64,000 nt of DNA from NCBI GenBank assembly GCA_021787565.1, contig JAJYLT010000007.1:1-64000 (forward strand), in the 5' to 3' direction. Origin of the DNA: Acidobacteriota bacterium. GTDB taxonomy: Bacteria > Acidobacteriota > UBA4820 > DSQY01. The notes beneath the pieces were generated by a model. That model had not been told where the DNA came from, made no database searches, and saw only the letters and a program-made list of their open reading frames with translations. This document shows, one piece after another, positions 1 to 7,922 of the stretch (positions are counted from its first letter, which is position 1; each line of letters begins with the position of its first letter). The position numbers were made by a program, and so were the translations under genes.

Positions 1-122
1 GGGAACGGGAGGAGGGCCGGAAAACGCAACCGAGTTGAAATCGAAAACGGTTATGATGTAGGTTATCCCTATCACAAGGAACCACTTACAACGAGTTGGC
101 CAACAAACAACCGGACAGTAGT

Positions 123-150
123 GAAGTAAGAAGTTAGAAGTAAGAAGTGA
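123..150. repeat. heptamer tandem repeat GAAGTNA x4
   Basis: Four consecutive 7-nt units (GAAGTAA, GAAGTTA, GAAGTAA, GAAGTGA). The same heptamer family recurs, inverted, at 452-493 and again at 21117-21151, always between genes. Confidence 0.8.
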
Positions 151-203
151 GAAGAGCGTTCCCGCGCGTCTCTCAAGTTCCGCGATGCGGAATTCCCGCC
201 GGT

Positions 204-267
204 GTGGGAGCCGTCGCCTGACGGCGACTTCCCCTCATTTCATTCGCGATCTGGCGATCGCTCCCAC
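204..267. repeat. REP-like palindromes, inverted pair
   Basis: A forward unit starts at 204 with GTGGGAGCCGTCGCC and closes with GACGGCGAC. A reverse unit at 244-267 reads, on the minus strand, GTGGGAGCGATCGCC and closes with GATCGCGA. Head GTRGGAG, a short stem-loop and a tail near CGCGA are typical of REP elements, and head-to-head pairs are their common arrangement. Related units lie at 21181, 41907-42000 and 59294-59385. Confidence 0.7.
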
Positions 268-334
268 GACCTGCCGGCCTTCCACCGCCCTCTCCTCGCC
301 CATCGCCGAATGGGGGCGTCTCGCGTCCACGCCG

Positions 335-398
335 TGATGAGGTGATGAGGCGATGCCGTGATGAGGTGATGAGGTGATGAGGTGATGAGGTGATGAGG
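335..398. repeat. octamer tandem repeat TGATGAGG, 8 units
   Basis: Eight 8-nt units; seven are exact TGATGAGG and the third (351-358) is CGATGCCG. It lies between the REP pair and the rhomboid gene. Confidence 0.85.
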
Positions 399-451
399 TG
401 AAGAAGCCCCCCTCCTTCGCCTCTCCCGTCTCACGTCTCGAGTCTTGCTCC

Positions 452-493
452 TCACTTCTTACTTCTCACTTCTCACTTCCCACTTCCCACTCC
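452..493. repeat. heptamer tandem repeat TCACTTC, 6 units
   Basis: Six units of TCACTTC with variants TTACTTC, CCACTTC and CCACTCC, the complement of the GAAGTGA heptamer. It ends seven bases before the extended -10 element of the rhomboid gene. Confidence 0.8.
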
Positions 494-499
494 GCCCAA

Positions 500-508
500 T
501 GCTACAAT
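500..508 (+). promoter_or_regulatory. extended -10 promoter of rhomboid gene
   Basis: TGCTACAAT (TG-N-TACAAT) 18 bases before the ATG at 526. No -35 match at 17-18 bases. It implies a very short leader containing AGGAGG at 516-521. Confidence 0.4.
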
Positions 509-525
509 GGCCGCCAGGAGGACGG

Positions 526-1167
526 ATGTCCCAGCAAGTCCGGTTCGGCGGCACCTGGACGAAGACCATCGGCTGGCTCATCGGTCTGAACGTGGGGATG
601 TTCCTGCTCCAGAACTTCTTCCCCCCGCTCACCCTCTGGCTGGGCCTCGTGCCGGGCAGGGTCTTCCCCGCCTACCTGTACACCCTGATCACCTACGCCT
701 TCCTGCACGGCGGGGTGGGACACATCTTCTTCAACATGCTCACCCTCTACTTCTTCGGGGGTGACCTGGATCTCTTCCTCGGGCGAAGGCGTTTCCTGAT
801 CCTCTACCTGGGCTCGGCGCTGGCCGGAGGCGTGGCCTCGGCGCTCTTCCCGAGCCCTCCGGTGATCGTGATCGGCGCGAGCGCCGGCATCTTCGGGCTC
901 ATCACCGCCTACGCCCTCTATTTCCCGAACACCGAGGTCCTGATCTGGTTCGTCCTCCCCATCAAGGTCTGGGTTCTGGCCCTGGTCTGGGGGGGCATCG
1001 CCCTCTTCTATTCGGTCTTCGGCTCCGGCGGCGGGATCGCCCACCTGGCCCACCTGGGCGGGGCCGTGTTCGCCCTCCTCTACGTCCAGCGCGTCTGGCG
1101 GTTCCGGAGCTTCGCCAGCGATCTCAAGCATCGCTGGCGCCGGCGCCGGTTCAAGCGAATCAAATGA
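526..1167 (+). CDS. rhomboid family intramembrane serine protease
   Basis: A 213-aa polytopic inner-membrane protease expected to cleave transmembrane segments of substrate proteins. The sequence shows hydrophobic helices throughout, the family loop HGGVGHIFFNML, the nucleophile motif GASAG (Ser about residue 119) and AHLGG with the partner His about residue 176, so the Ser-His dyad is intact. ATG 526 was chosen because AGGAGG sits at 516-521; the frame is open back to 445 but that stretch is tandem repeat. Its stop overlaps the next start (ATGA), suggesting translational coupling with the NFACT gene. The substrate is unknown. Confidence 0.93.
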   Translation: MSQQVRFGGTWTKTIGWLIGLNVGMFLLQNFFPPLTLWLGLVPGRVFPAYLYTLITYAFLHGGVGHIFFNMLTLYFFGGDLDLFLGRRRFLILYLGSALAGGVASALFPSPPVIVIGASAGIFGLITAYALYFPNTEVLIWFVLPIKVWVLALVWGGIALFYSVFGSGGGIAHLAHLGGAVFALLYVQRVWRFRSFASDLKHRWRRRRFKRIK

Positions 1168-2519
1168 ACCCCGATCTGGCCGAGGCGGTAGCCCGGCTCC
1201 TCGACGAACGCCTGCGGGGGCTGCGGATCCAGCACGTCCGCAGGCCGGACGCCTGGACCCTGGGGCTTCAGCTCCAGGATGGGGCCACGCTGGGGCTGTG
1301 CTGGGAGCCGTCGCGTCCCGCCGTCGGCCTCTGCTCCTGGGCCTGGCCCAAGGGCACGCCGCCCGACGTGCTCAAGACCCACCTCGCCTCCGCCCGGATC
1401 CTCGGCGTCACGAGCCTGCCGGGCGAGTCCCTGCTGAAGGTGGATCTCTCGGGCACGGGGGCCGCTTCGCTCGTGTGGGAGCCCCTGGGCCGCTCCGGAA
1501 ACTGCCTGCTCCTCGGGGAGGAGCGGCGCATCCTGTGGGCGGCGAGGGTCTTGGGAGGCGAGTTCCGCACCGGGCAGCCCGGGAGCCTCTGGCTTCCGCC
1601 TCCGGGCCGGAGGGAGCGGGCCGAGGAGGCACCCCCCGTCGGGGATCCCGGCGGGTACCTTAAGGGGCGGGGTCCCGAGGAACTCCGGGCGGGACTCCTG
1701 GATCGGGGGCGCCGCGCCGCGCTGGCGGCCCTCTTCAGGCGGGAAAAGGCCCTGCGCCGAAGACGGGAGGCGGTGCTCGGGGACCGGAACGAGGGCGAGG
1801 CTTGGGCGACCCTTTCGGGGCCGGCCCAGGCGCTGCTGGCCTCGGGAGGACTGAACCGGCGGGGCGAGAGCTCCAGGCGGGTGACGGACTACGGCTGCGA
1901 CCCGCCGCAGGAGGTGATGGTCGAAATGGATCCGGCCAGGACCGTCCTCGAGAATGCCCAACTCCTCTTCAAGCGGGCCCAGAAGGGCCAGGCCAGGCTC
2001 CGGGAGACGGGGCGGATCCTGGAACTCGTCGAAGATAACCTGCGGGCGCTTAGCGCGGAGCGAACCGAACTGGAGAGGTGCGAGGACCTGGCCAGGCTGT
2101 TTCAGGGTTCCGAACGCGTCTCGCCCAGGCCGGCGCCGCAGCGCCGAAGAGAGCTCCCTCCGGGCGTGGCGGCGGTTCCGCTGCCGCAGGAGTGCACGGG
2201 GTACGCGGGAAAGAACGCCCAGGCGAACGACCACGTCAGCTTCCGGATGGGCAGGGGCTCGGACTTCTGGTTTCACGCCGAGGACTACCACGGGTGCCAC
2301 GTGGTGGTGAAAAACCCCCGCCGGCTGGAGAAGCTGGCCCACGACGTGGAGCAGGCCGCGGCGAGATACGCCGCCGAACACAGCGGAGCCAAGCCCGGAA
2401 GCACGGTGGCCGTGCTGGTCTCGCAGTGCAAGCATCTCCGGAGGGTCCCGGGTTCGCCGGGCCTTGTCATGGTGGGCTCGGCGAGGCGCGTCTTCGTTGA
2501 CCTGCCTTGGGGCGGGTGA
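1164..2519 (+). CDS. NFACT-family protein (RqcH/FbpA/NEMF-like)
   Basis: A 451-aa cytosolic protein. Family members bind tRNA and obstructed 50S subunits in ribosome quality control, and RqcH also adds alanine tails. The clearest part is the C-terminal NFACT-R block starting near residue 366 with DFWFHAEDYHGCHVVVKNP and continuing with a basic patch before the end. The N-terminal half is weakly conserved by eye, and the middle has charged stretches suited to a coiled coil. It is about 100 aa shorter than typical RqcH (roughly 560-580 aa), so the helical arm may be reduced. It overlaps the rhomboid gene by 4 nt. A promoter for the next operon lies inside its last codons. Confidence 0.85.
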   Translation: MNPDLAEAVARLLDERLRGLRIQHVRRPDAWTLGLQLQDGATLGLCWEPSRPAVGLCSWAWPKGTPPDVLKTHLASARILGVTSLPGESLLKVDLSGTGAASLVWEPLGRSGNCLLLGEERRILWAARVLGGEFRTGQPGSLWLPPPGRRERAEEAPPVGDPGGYLKGRGPEELRAGLLDRGRRAALAALFRREKALRRRREAVLGDRNEGEAWATLSGPAQALLASGGLNRRGESSRRVTDYGCDPPQEVMVEMDPARTVLENAQLLFKRAQKGQARLRETGRILELVEDNLRALSAERTELERCEDLARLFQGSERVSPRPAPQRRRELPPGVAAVPLPQECTGYAGKNAQANDHVSFRMGRGSDFWFHAEDYHGCHVVVKNPRRLEKLAHDVEQAAARYAAEHSGAKPGSTVAVLVSQCKHLRRVPGSPGLVMVGSARRVFVDLPWGG

Positions 2520-2525
2520 TACTCT
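2497..2525 (+). promoter_or_regulatory. sigma70-type promoter for the sensory operon
   Basis: TTGACC (2497-2502), 17-nt spacer, TACTCT (2520-2525). It lies across the 3' end of the NFACT gene and would start transcription near 2532, just before the Shine-Dalgarno of the substrate-binding protein gene. Confidence 0.6.
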
Positions 2526-2552
2526 AAATACATTCAGCGCCTGGAGGTGGCA

Positions 2553-3467
2553 ATGGCAAGACACTGGATGATCGTGGCGGTGGCCGTGATGGCTCTGTTG
2601 GCCGGCGCCCATTCCACCATGGCGGGAGGGGTGGTCATCGTGTCGCGGACGGGTGTTCAGGCCTTCAAGGGGGCCGAGGCCGGCTTCATGCAGGCGGCCT
2701 ACTCCGTCCAGCTGCCCGGCTTCAACCCGAAGGTGGTGGAACTGGACGGGACCGCGGCCGACGACGCGGCCCTGGCGGCTCTCAAGGCGGAGAACCCCGA
2801 CGTGGTGTTCGCGGTGGGATCGTACGCCGCGAAGAAGGTCCGCCAGGTCCTGCCCACAGTCTGGATCGTGTACGGCATGGTGTACTACCCAGAGGTGGAG
2901 GGGCTGACCGGCGACCCCAGGATGGTGGGCATCGACTCCCTCGGTCCGCCCAAGGGCCTGGCCTCCCTCGTGAAGCCGATGAGCCGCAACAAGAGCCTGG
3001 TGGTGCTCCACTCCCAATCCATCATGGCTTCGGTCTCATCGCTGGTCTCGGCCCTCAATTCCGCCGGCTTCGATGCCCAGTCCAAGGCGGTGGCCTCCCC
3101 CGGCGACCTCCAGGGCGCCTTCCAGGCCGTCAAGGACCAGTTCAAGATCCTCCTGCTCCTGCCCGACCCCCTCACGGCCAATCCGGATGCCATGCGCTAC
3201 CTGATTTCGCAGTGCGTGGACGCGAAGATCCTCCCCGTGGCCCTGACCGAGTCCATGGTGGCCTCGGGCGCCCTCTGCGCCGTCACCTTCCAGCCGGAAT
3301 CGGTGGGAAGCCATGCCGCCAAGGTGGTCCAGCAGATCCTGGCGGGGAAGCCTCCCCAGGACCGCCTGGTGGAGCCCACCAGCTTCACCACCGTGATCAA
3401 CAAGGGGACCGCGAGCGCGCTGAAGATCAACATCTCCAAGGTCAACGCGGAGATCACCTATGAATAA
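2553..3467 (+). CDS. ABC-type substrate-binding protein (DUF534/TrpX-like), orphan
   Basis: A 304-aa periplasmic binding-protein fold of the ABC_sub_bind family (PF04392), whose members bind small solutes such as tryptophan. An N-terminal hydrophobic signal segment (about residues 5-24) is followed by a two-lobed pattern: VVIVSRTGVQAFKGAEAGF at the start, then a central segment with NPDVVFAVGSYAAKKV. ATG 2553 is preferred over GTG 2547 because GGAGG at 2543-2547 is correctly spaced only for the ATG. No permease or ATPase gene is nearby. The stop lies inside the chemoreceptor gene (8-nt overlap), so a ligand-presenting role in chemosensing is plausible; that is inference. Confidence 0.8.
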   Translation: MARHWMIVAVAVMALLAGAHSTMAGGVVIVSRTGVQAFKGAEAGFMQAAYSVQLPGFNPKVVELDGTAADDAALAALKAENPDVVFAVGSYAAKKVRQVLPTVWIVYGMVYYPEVEGLTGDPRMVGIDSLGPPKGLASLVKPMSRNKSLVVLHSQSIMASVSSLVSALNSAGFDAQSKAVASPGDLQGAFQAVKDQFKILLLLPDPLTANPDAMRYLISQCVDAKILPVALTESMVASGALCAVTFQPESVGSHAAKVVQQILAGKPPQDRLVEPTSFTTVINKGTASALKINISKVNAEITYE

Positions 3468-5616
3468 AGGCTTGGCGGGGCTCGTGGCGGCCCCGCTCCG
3501 GGGGAGCATCAAGAACCAGCTCATGGCCATGCTGGGAATTCTCCTTCTCGTGGGGTCCAGCGTGTTGGCCGTGGTGTTCTACCTCCAGGCGCGATCGGTG
3601 GCGCTCAGCCAGATGGAGAACTCCTACCGGAGCCTGGGGGACACGGTGGCCTCCCTCTCCGCGTACGACATCCAGTTCAACAGGAGCAACCTCAAGAATA
3701 CGGCGGCCGCCATGCTGAAGGCGGACCCCAATCTCCTCTGGGTGGAGTACGCCGACGCGAAGGGAAAGGTGCTTGAATCGGGGGGAACCCTCAAATTGCC
3801 CCCCACGCAGAATCTCACCGCCCTGGTTCAGCGGGCCAGTGAATCGCTGGTGGCTTCCTCGGCGGGACAGGCCCTGCTGGTGAGGGCCCCCATCGTCCAG
3901 GCGCAGGCCGCGCCCACCGGCTCGACGGGCGAGCTGGGCTTCGAGCCCTCCGCCCAGGCCGCTCCCGCCCGGGCCGCGTCCCTCGGAGAGCTTCGGTTGG
4001 TGGTGGGGCTGTCCCCCCTGGCCCAGCTCCGCCGCGGCTATCTCGGTTTCGGCCTCCTGGTGGTACTGCTGACGCTCCTGGTGGGGGCCGCGGTCTCCGT
4101 GGCCATGGTGCGCTACCTCATGGCTCCGCTGGGGGTGCTGACGGGCTACGCCTCGGAGGTGGCGGGAGGCAAGCTGACCGGCTTCAGGGGGAGGATGACC
4201 CGGCAGGACGAATTGGGCAGGCTCGTGGCCTCCTTCGAGGGGATGGCCGGCAACCTGAGCCAGATGATCCGGAAGATCCGGGATGCCTTCCGGCGGGTGG
4301 AGGAGGGGACGCAGAGCGTGAGTCGGCACCTGAACGCCACCCTGGCCAACACGCAGAACCAGGAGACCTCCACGCACCAGGTGCAGGGCCAGGTGGACTC
4401 CATCCAGAAGGCCGTCCAGCAGGTTTCCCGATTGATGGAGGACCTCTCCCAGCTCGCCGAGGAGGTGAGCTCGTCGGTGCTGGAAATGATCGCCAGCATC
4501 GACGAGATCGCGGCCAACACGGAGGGGCTGAACGGCGCGGTGAACACGGTTGCGAGCACGCTCTCCCAGAACGTGGCGGGCATCCGGCAGATCGACTCCT
4601 CGGCCGAAACCCTGAACACCTTCGTGGAGGAGACCTCGGCGGCCATGAACGAGATGGAGAGCAGCATCCGGCAGATCGAGGAGAACGCCATCGCGACCCG
4701 GAAGGCGACGGAACTCGTGGCCTCCGAGGCCCTGGCCGGGAACCAGTCGGCCCAGCACTCCAACGAGACCATCCAGAAGCTTCAGGTCTCCTTCGAGGCG
4801 ACCACGGGCGTCATGAAGCTCCTGGGTCAGCGCAGCGAGGAGGTGGGGAACATCCTCCAGGTCATCGACGAGGTGATGGAGCAGACCCACCTGCTGGCGC
4901 TCAACGCGGCCATCATCGCGGCCCAGGCGGGCGAGCACGGCAAGGCCTTCGCCGTGGTGGCCCAGGAGATCAAGGAGCTGGCCGGCAAGACCTCCGTCTC
5001 GACGCGGGAGATCGCGGGCCTCATCGACGCCGTCCAGCACGACGTTCGCAGGGCGGTGGAGACGGTGAACTCCCAGCGGTCCCTCGTGGACAACAGCGTC
5101 GCGGTGACCGGCGAGACCCGAAAGACCTTCGACCGCATCCAGGGGGCGGTGCGAACCTCCCTCCAGATGGTCCAGGAGATCGCCCGCGCCACCACCGAGC
5201 AGGCCAAGGGCGCCATGGGCATCGTCCGTTCCACGGAGAAGCTCCGGGACCTGGCCCAGCACCTGAGGCGGGGGACCAAGGAGCAGTCGCTGGGCAGCCA
5301 GCAGATCATCGAGGCCATGGATCGCATCCGCTCGCTTTCCGAGGAGATGAAGCGGGCCACCTCGGAGCAGAGCGAGGGCTCCGCGCTGATCCGCCAGGCC
5401 ATGGACCGGCTCACCGCGGCGGTGGCCGAGGTGCTGGCCCAGAACCAGGCCCAGGGTCAGGCCAGCAAGGAGGTCGAGCGGGTCATGGCGGATTTCGCCT
5501 CCGCGGGCCGTTCCAACCTCGCCAGCATCCGGGAGGCGACGGGCCAGGTGGACTCCCTCTCGCAGCGCGCGGAGGAGGTGGCCCGGGTGATCAGCCAGTT
5601 CCAGATCGAGGAATGA
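3460..5616 (+). CDS. methyl-accepting chemotaxis protein
   Basis: A 718-aa inner-membrane chemoreceptor. TM1 lies about residues 21-44, a periplasmic sensor of about 145 aa follows, TM2 is about 193-217, then HAMP (about 218-270) and a long helical signalling domain. The hairpin tip reads THLLALNAAIIAAQAGEHGK followed by AFAVVAQEIKELA. The usual Glu of LNAAIEAARAGE is Ile here, a variant I recall from other chemoreceptors. No C-terminal CheR-docking pentapeptide is seen. It overlaps the binding-protein gene by 8 nt and precedes cheW by 4 nt, so the three are very likely cotranscribed. No cheA is in the window. Confidence 0.95.
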   Translation: MNKGLAGLVAAPLRGSIKNQLMAMLGILLLVGSSVLAVVFYLQARSVALSQMENSYRSLGDTVASLSAYDIQFNRSNLKNTAAAMLKADPNLLWVEYADAKGKVLESGGTLKLPPTQNLTALVQRASESLVASSAGQALLVRAPIVQAQAAPTGSTGELGFEPSAQAAPARAASLGELRLVVGLSPLAQLRRGYLGFGLLVVLLTLLVGAAVSVAMVRYLMAPLGVLTGYASEVAGGKLTGFRGRMTRQDELGRLVASFEGMAGNLSQMIRKIRDAFRRVEEGTQSVSRHLNATLANTQNQETSTHQVQGQVDSIQKAVQQVSRLMEDLSQLAEEVSSSVLEMIASIDEIAANTEGLNGAVNTVASTLSQNVAGIRQIDSSAETLNTFVEETSAAMNEMESSIRQIEENAIATRKATELVASEALAGNQSAQHSNETIQKLQVSFEATTGVMKLLGQRSEEVGNILQVIDEVMEQTHLLALNAAIIAAQAGEHGKAFAVVAQEIKELAGKTSVSTREIAGLIDAVQHDVRRAVETVNSQRSLVDNSVAVTGETRKTFDRIQGAVRTSLQMVQEIARATTEQAKGAMGIVRSTEKLRDLAQHLRRGTKEQSLGSQQIIEAMDRIRSLSEEMKRATSEQSEGSALIRQAMDRLTAAVAEVLAQNQAQGQASKEVERVMADFASAGRSNLASIREATGQVDSLSQRAEEVARVISQFQIEE

Positions 5617-5620
5617 CGAC

Positions 5621-6139
5621 ATGGCTCAGTTTGCCACGAGCCTCTTTCACTTCAAGAAGGAGCACGCCGAGGAGGCCCCGGAGCGGACCTTCCTCGGCTT
5701 CGCCGTGGGGGATCAGAGCTACGCCCTGGATGTGGCGGCGGTCCGGGAGATCCTGAGGATCCCGCGGATCTACTCGCTCCCCAAGGTCCCCGTCTTCGTC
5801 AAGGGGCTCGTGGACCTGAGGGGCGAGATCCTTCCGCTCATGGACCTCAAGGAGCGGCTCGGGCTCGGCGGCGTGGACGCCAAGAAGGGCCGGATCGTGG
5901 TCATGCTTCCCGGGGCCAAACCCCTGGGATTGCTGGTGGACGCTGTTTTGGAGGTATTCCGGGTCAGGGCGGACGACATCAAGCCCTCCCCGGAGATGCC
6001 GGCATCGGAAAATCTGGAATTCCTAGAGGGCATCGTGAAGGTGGGGGAGAACCTCTACATGCTCCTGAAGGCAAGGGATCTCCTCACTCCCCAGGAACTG
6101 AAGGCCCTGGTCAGACAGCCCTGGGCGCCCGGGCGATAA
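5621..6139 (+). CDS. CheW-like coupling protein
   Basis: A 172-aa cytosolic adaptor that links chemoreceptors to the kinase CheA. A single CheW domain spans about residues 22-160: FAVGDQSYALDVAAVREILR opens the fold, VKGLVDLRGEILPLMDLKERLG is the core signature, and LGLLVDAVLEVFRV follows. The first 20 residues form a short charged extension. It starts 4 nt after the chemoreceptor stop and is almost certainly in the same transcript. The cognate CheA is elsewhere. Confidence 0.93.
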   Translation: MAQFATSLFHFKKEHAEEAPERTFLGFAVGDQSYALDVAAVREILRIPRIYSLPKVPVFVKGLVDLRGEILPLMDLKERLGLGGVDAKKGRIVVMLPGAKPLGLLVDAVLEVFRVRADDIKPSPEMPASENLEFLEGIVKVGENLYMLLKARDLLTPQELKALVRQPWAPGR

Positions 6140-6146
6140 ATCACCG

Positions 6147-6803
6147 ATGACGATGGACGAACCGATCCTCTCCAGGGTGGAGGCCAGCCTCCTGGACTCC
6201 GCCCTGTCCCTATCCGATGCCCGCCGCCGCCTGGAAGCCTGGCATGAGCTGGGGGTCCAGAGGGTAGTGGCCTACCCGGGCCTCCTGGAGGCCCTCGGGA
6301 TCGCGGCCTTTGTCGGGTTCGACGTGGCCGGAGCGGTCTCCTTCCCCAGCGGAGGCGACACGCTGGCCAACAAGCGGATGGGGCTCCTGGAGTGCGTCCG
6401 GCTCGGAGCGAAAGCCGCGTCGGTGGTGCTCAGCCCCCATCTCCTCGTCCAGGGGGATGCGGCCCTCCTGGAGCGCGAGATGCGGGCCCTCGTGGAAACG
6501 GCCCCCGAGATCGAGATCCGCTTCGTGGTGGAATTCGGCCGCCTTTCCGACGAGGCCGCCCTGGTGCTGATTCGGGTCCTGAGGGATTGCCGCCCCGCCT
6601 TCCTGGTGCCCTCCAGCGGCTCTTTTCCGCCCGCCCTTGGACCGGCTGGGGTAGAATCCGTCCGGAGGCGGCTCAACCGCAAGGTCGGCCTCCTGGTGGG
6701 AGAGGACGTGCGAGACCCCGCGCTGGCGGAACGGTACTTCACGGGCGGCGCCGACCGGATCACCTCCAGCGCTCCGGAGGAGCTGCGGGAGGGTGCGCCG
6801 TGA
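6147..6803 (+). CDS. DeoC-fold protein lacking aldolase catalytic residues
   Basis: A 218-aa protein aligning by eye over most of its length with deoxyribose-phosphate aldolase. Three DeoC blocks can be followed: VSFPSGGDTLANKRMGLLEC (substrate loop), EIRFVVEFGRLSDEAAL, and VRDPALAERYFTGGADRITS near the end. The catalytic positions are not kept: the Asp of E. coli DeoC (102) corresponds to Ser92, the Schiff-base Lys (167) to Val154 and the proton-relay Lys (201) to about Leu183. Normal aldolase chemistry is therefore not expected; a binding or structural role is inferred. Start 6147 or 6153 (ATG both). The stop overlaps the following GTG start. Confidence 0.7.
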   Translation: MTMDEPILSRVEASLLDSALSLSDARRRLEAWHELGVQRVVAYPGLLEALGIAAFVGFDVAGAVSFPSGGDTLANKRMGLLECVRLGAKAASVVLSPHLLVQGDAALLEREMRALVETAPEIEIRFVVEFGRLSDEAALVLIRVLRDCRPAFLVPSSGSFPPALGPAGVESVRRRLNRKVGLLVGEDVRDPALAERYFTGGADRITSSAPEELREGAP

Positions 6804-7846
6804 GGTGGAGGCCAGCCTACGCCTGGATCCTCAGCCTGCTGTTGGCGGCCGGCCTCCTCTACCTCTTTTTCGCCAAGGCGGATTTCAAGACCGTCCTCCA
6901 CGAGACCCGAGAGGCGGACCCAGCCTGGGTGGCGGCCGCCGTCCTCCTGGAGGTCCTCTCCATCCTGCTGAGGGCCTTCCGGTGGGGCGTCATGCTGCGA
7001 TCCGTGAGGGAACGCGTGCCCTACGCCCCCCTGCTGAAGGCGACGGTGGTCTCCTTCACCATGTCCGGCCTCGTGCCCGGCCGCCTGGGCGAGGTGGCCA
7101 AACCCTACCTGCTGTCGCGCTGGGAGAAGCTCCCCTTCGGGCCCCTCATGGTGTCGGTGGTCCTGGAGCGCGGGATGGACCTCGTGGCGCTGGTCGTGCT
7201 CTGGTTCACCTTCCTCTTCCTGGGGATGTCCGGCGTGTCGCCGGAGAGCGGGACGCTCATGAAGGTCTTCACCGACCTCTCCTACGTGCTGCTGGCCTTC
7301 GCCCTGCCCCTCGGGGCCTTCCTGCTCTGGCTGGTGCCCCGGAGGCGGATTCTGGACCGGGGTGCGAGGCGGAGCGAGCGCCTCGGGCGCCATCCCCTCC
7401 TCCTCCGGATCCTCAGGAGCCTGCTCCGGTTCGCCGAGGGGCTGGGCACCTTTCAGAAGAAGCGCACCATCGTTTACGTCACCTTCCTTTCCGTGGCCAT
7501 TTGGTCTCTCATTGCGGGCTCCTCCTGGGCGCTCATCAGGGCCCTCCACCTGCACCTTCCCTGGGGGGCCTCCATCCTGCTCCTGATGTTCATCTGCTTC
7601 GGGGCCGCCATTCCGACACCCGGGGGCATCGGCGGGGTGCACAAGGCGATCCAGCTCGCCCTCGTCAGCATCTACGGCGTGACGGAGGACATGGGGGTGA
7701 CGGCGGGCATCGTGGGCCACGCGGTCATGTTCTTCCCCGGCATCCTCTGGGGGCTGGGCTACCTCGCCCTCGGGAGGGTCCACCTCAAGGAGCTGCGCCA
7801 GGTCAGCCGGGAGTCACGAGAGGCCGAGAAGGCGGAGGAGGGGTGA
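6800..7846 (+). CDS. flippase-like membrane protein (UPF0104/LPG synthase TM region)
   Basis: A 348-aa polytopic protein of the lysylphosphatidylglycerol-synthase transmembrane family (COG0392), which includes lipid flippase domains. Family signatures: RAFRWGVMLRS, SGLVPGRLGEVAKPYLLSR, and PTPGGIGGVHKAIQLAL near residue 275. About eight hydrophobic segments are visible. There is no C-terminal aminoacyl-transferase domain, so this is the membrane module alone. GTG 6800 is chosen because GGGAGGG (6787-6793) is spaced 6 nt from it; GTGA overlaps the preceding stop. It is the last gene of the sensory operon. The lipid substrate is unknown. Confidence 0.88.
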   Translation: MRWRPAYAWILSLLLAAGLLYLFFAKADFKTVLHETREADPAWVAAAVLLEVLSILLRAFRWGVMLRSVRERVPYAPLLKATVVSFTMSGLVPGRLGEVAKPYLLSRWEKLPFGPLMVSVVLERGMDLVALVVLWFTFLFLGMSGVSPESGTLMKVFTDLSYVLLAFALPLGAFLLWLVPRRRILDRGARRSERLGRHPLLLRILRSLLRFAEGLGTFQKKRTIVYVTFLSVAIWSLIAGSSWALIRALHLHLPWGASILLLMFICFGAAIPTPGGIGGVHKAIQLALVSIYGVTEDMGVTAGIVGHAVMFFPGILWGLGYLALGRVHLKELRQVSRESREAEKAEEG

Positions 7847-7866
7847 GGGGAAAAGGCGGAAGAAGG

Positions 7867-7897
7867 GATTCACCACCAAGACACCACGGCACCAAGG
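7867..7897. repeat. dispersed motif GATTCACCACCAAGACACC
   Basis: GATTCACCACCAAGACACC followed by ACGGCACCAAGG. A near copy stands at 41773-41802 and an inverted one at 22874-22892; two of the three copies lie next to the 380-bp element. Confidence 0.65.
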
Positions 7898-7922
7898 TAT
7901 GGGGGGGTTATTGGCACTCATA

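Larger units (their letters stand above)
1..525. other. repeat-rich intergenic stretch at window edge
   Basis: No convincing complete gene. Plus frame 1 is open from base 1 to a TAA at 127-129 (42 codons), which could be the tail of a gene beginning outside the window, but I recognise nothing in it. The rest holds short tandem repeats (123-150, 335-398, 452-493) and an inverted pair of REP-like palindromes (204-267), described separately. Confidence 0.5.

Noticed and set aside
1-129. Partial protein at the left edge
   Set aside because: 42 open codons are not enough and no family is recognised; mentioned only in the description of the region.
4915-4950. Glu replaced by Ile in the conserved tip of the chemoreceptor
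   Set aside because: Noted, but AAIIAAQAGEHGK occurs in other chemoreceptors as far as I recall, so it is not treated as a defect.
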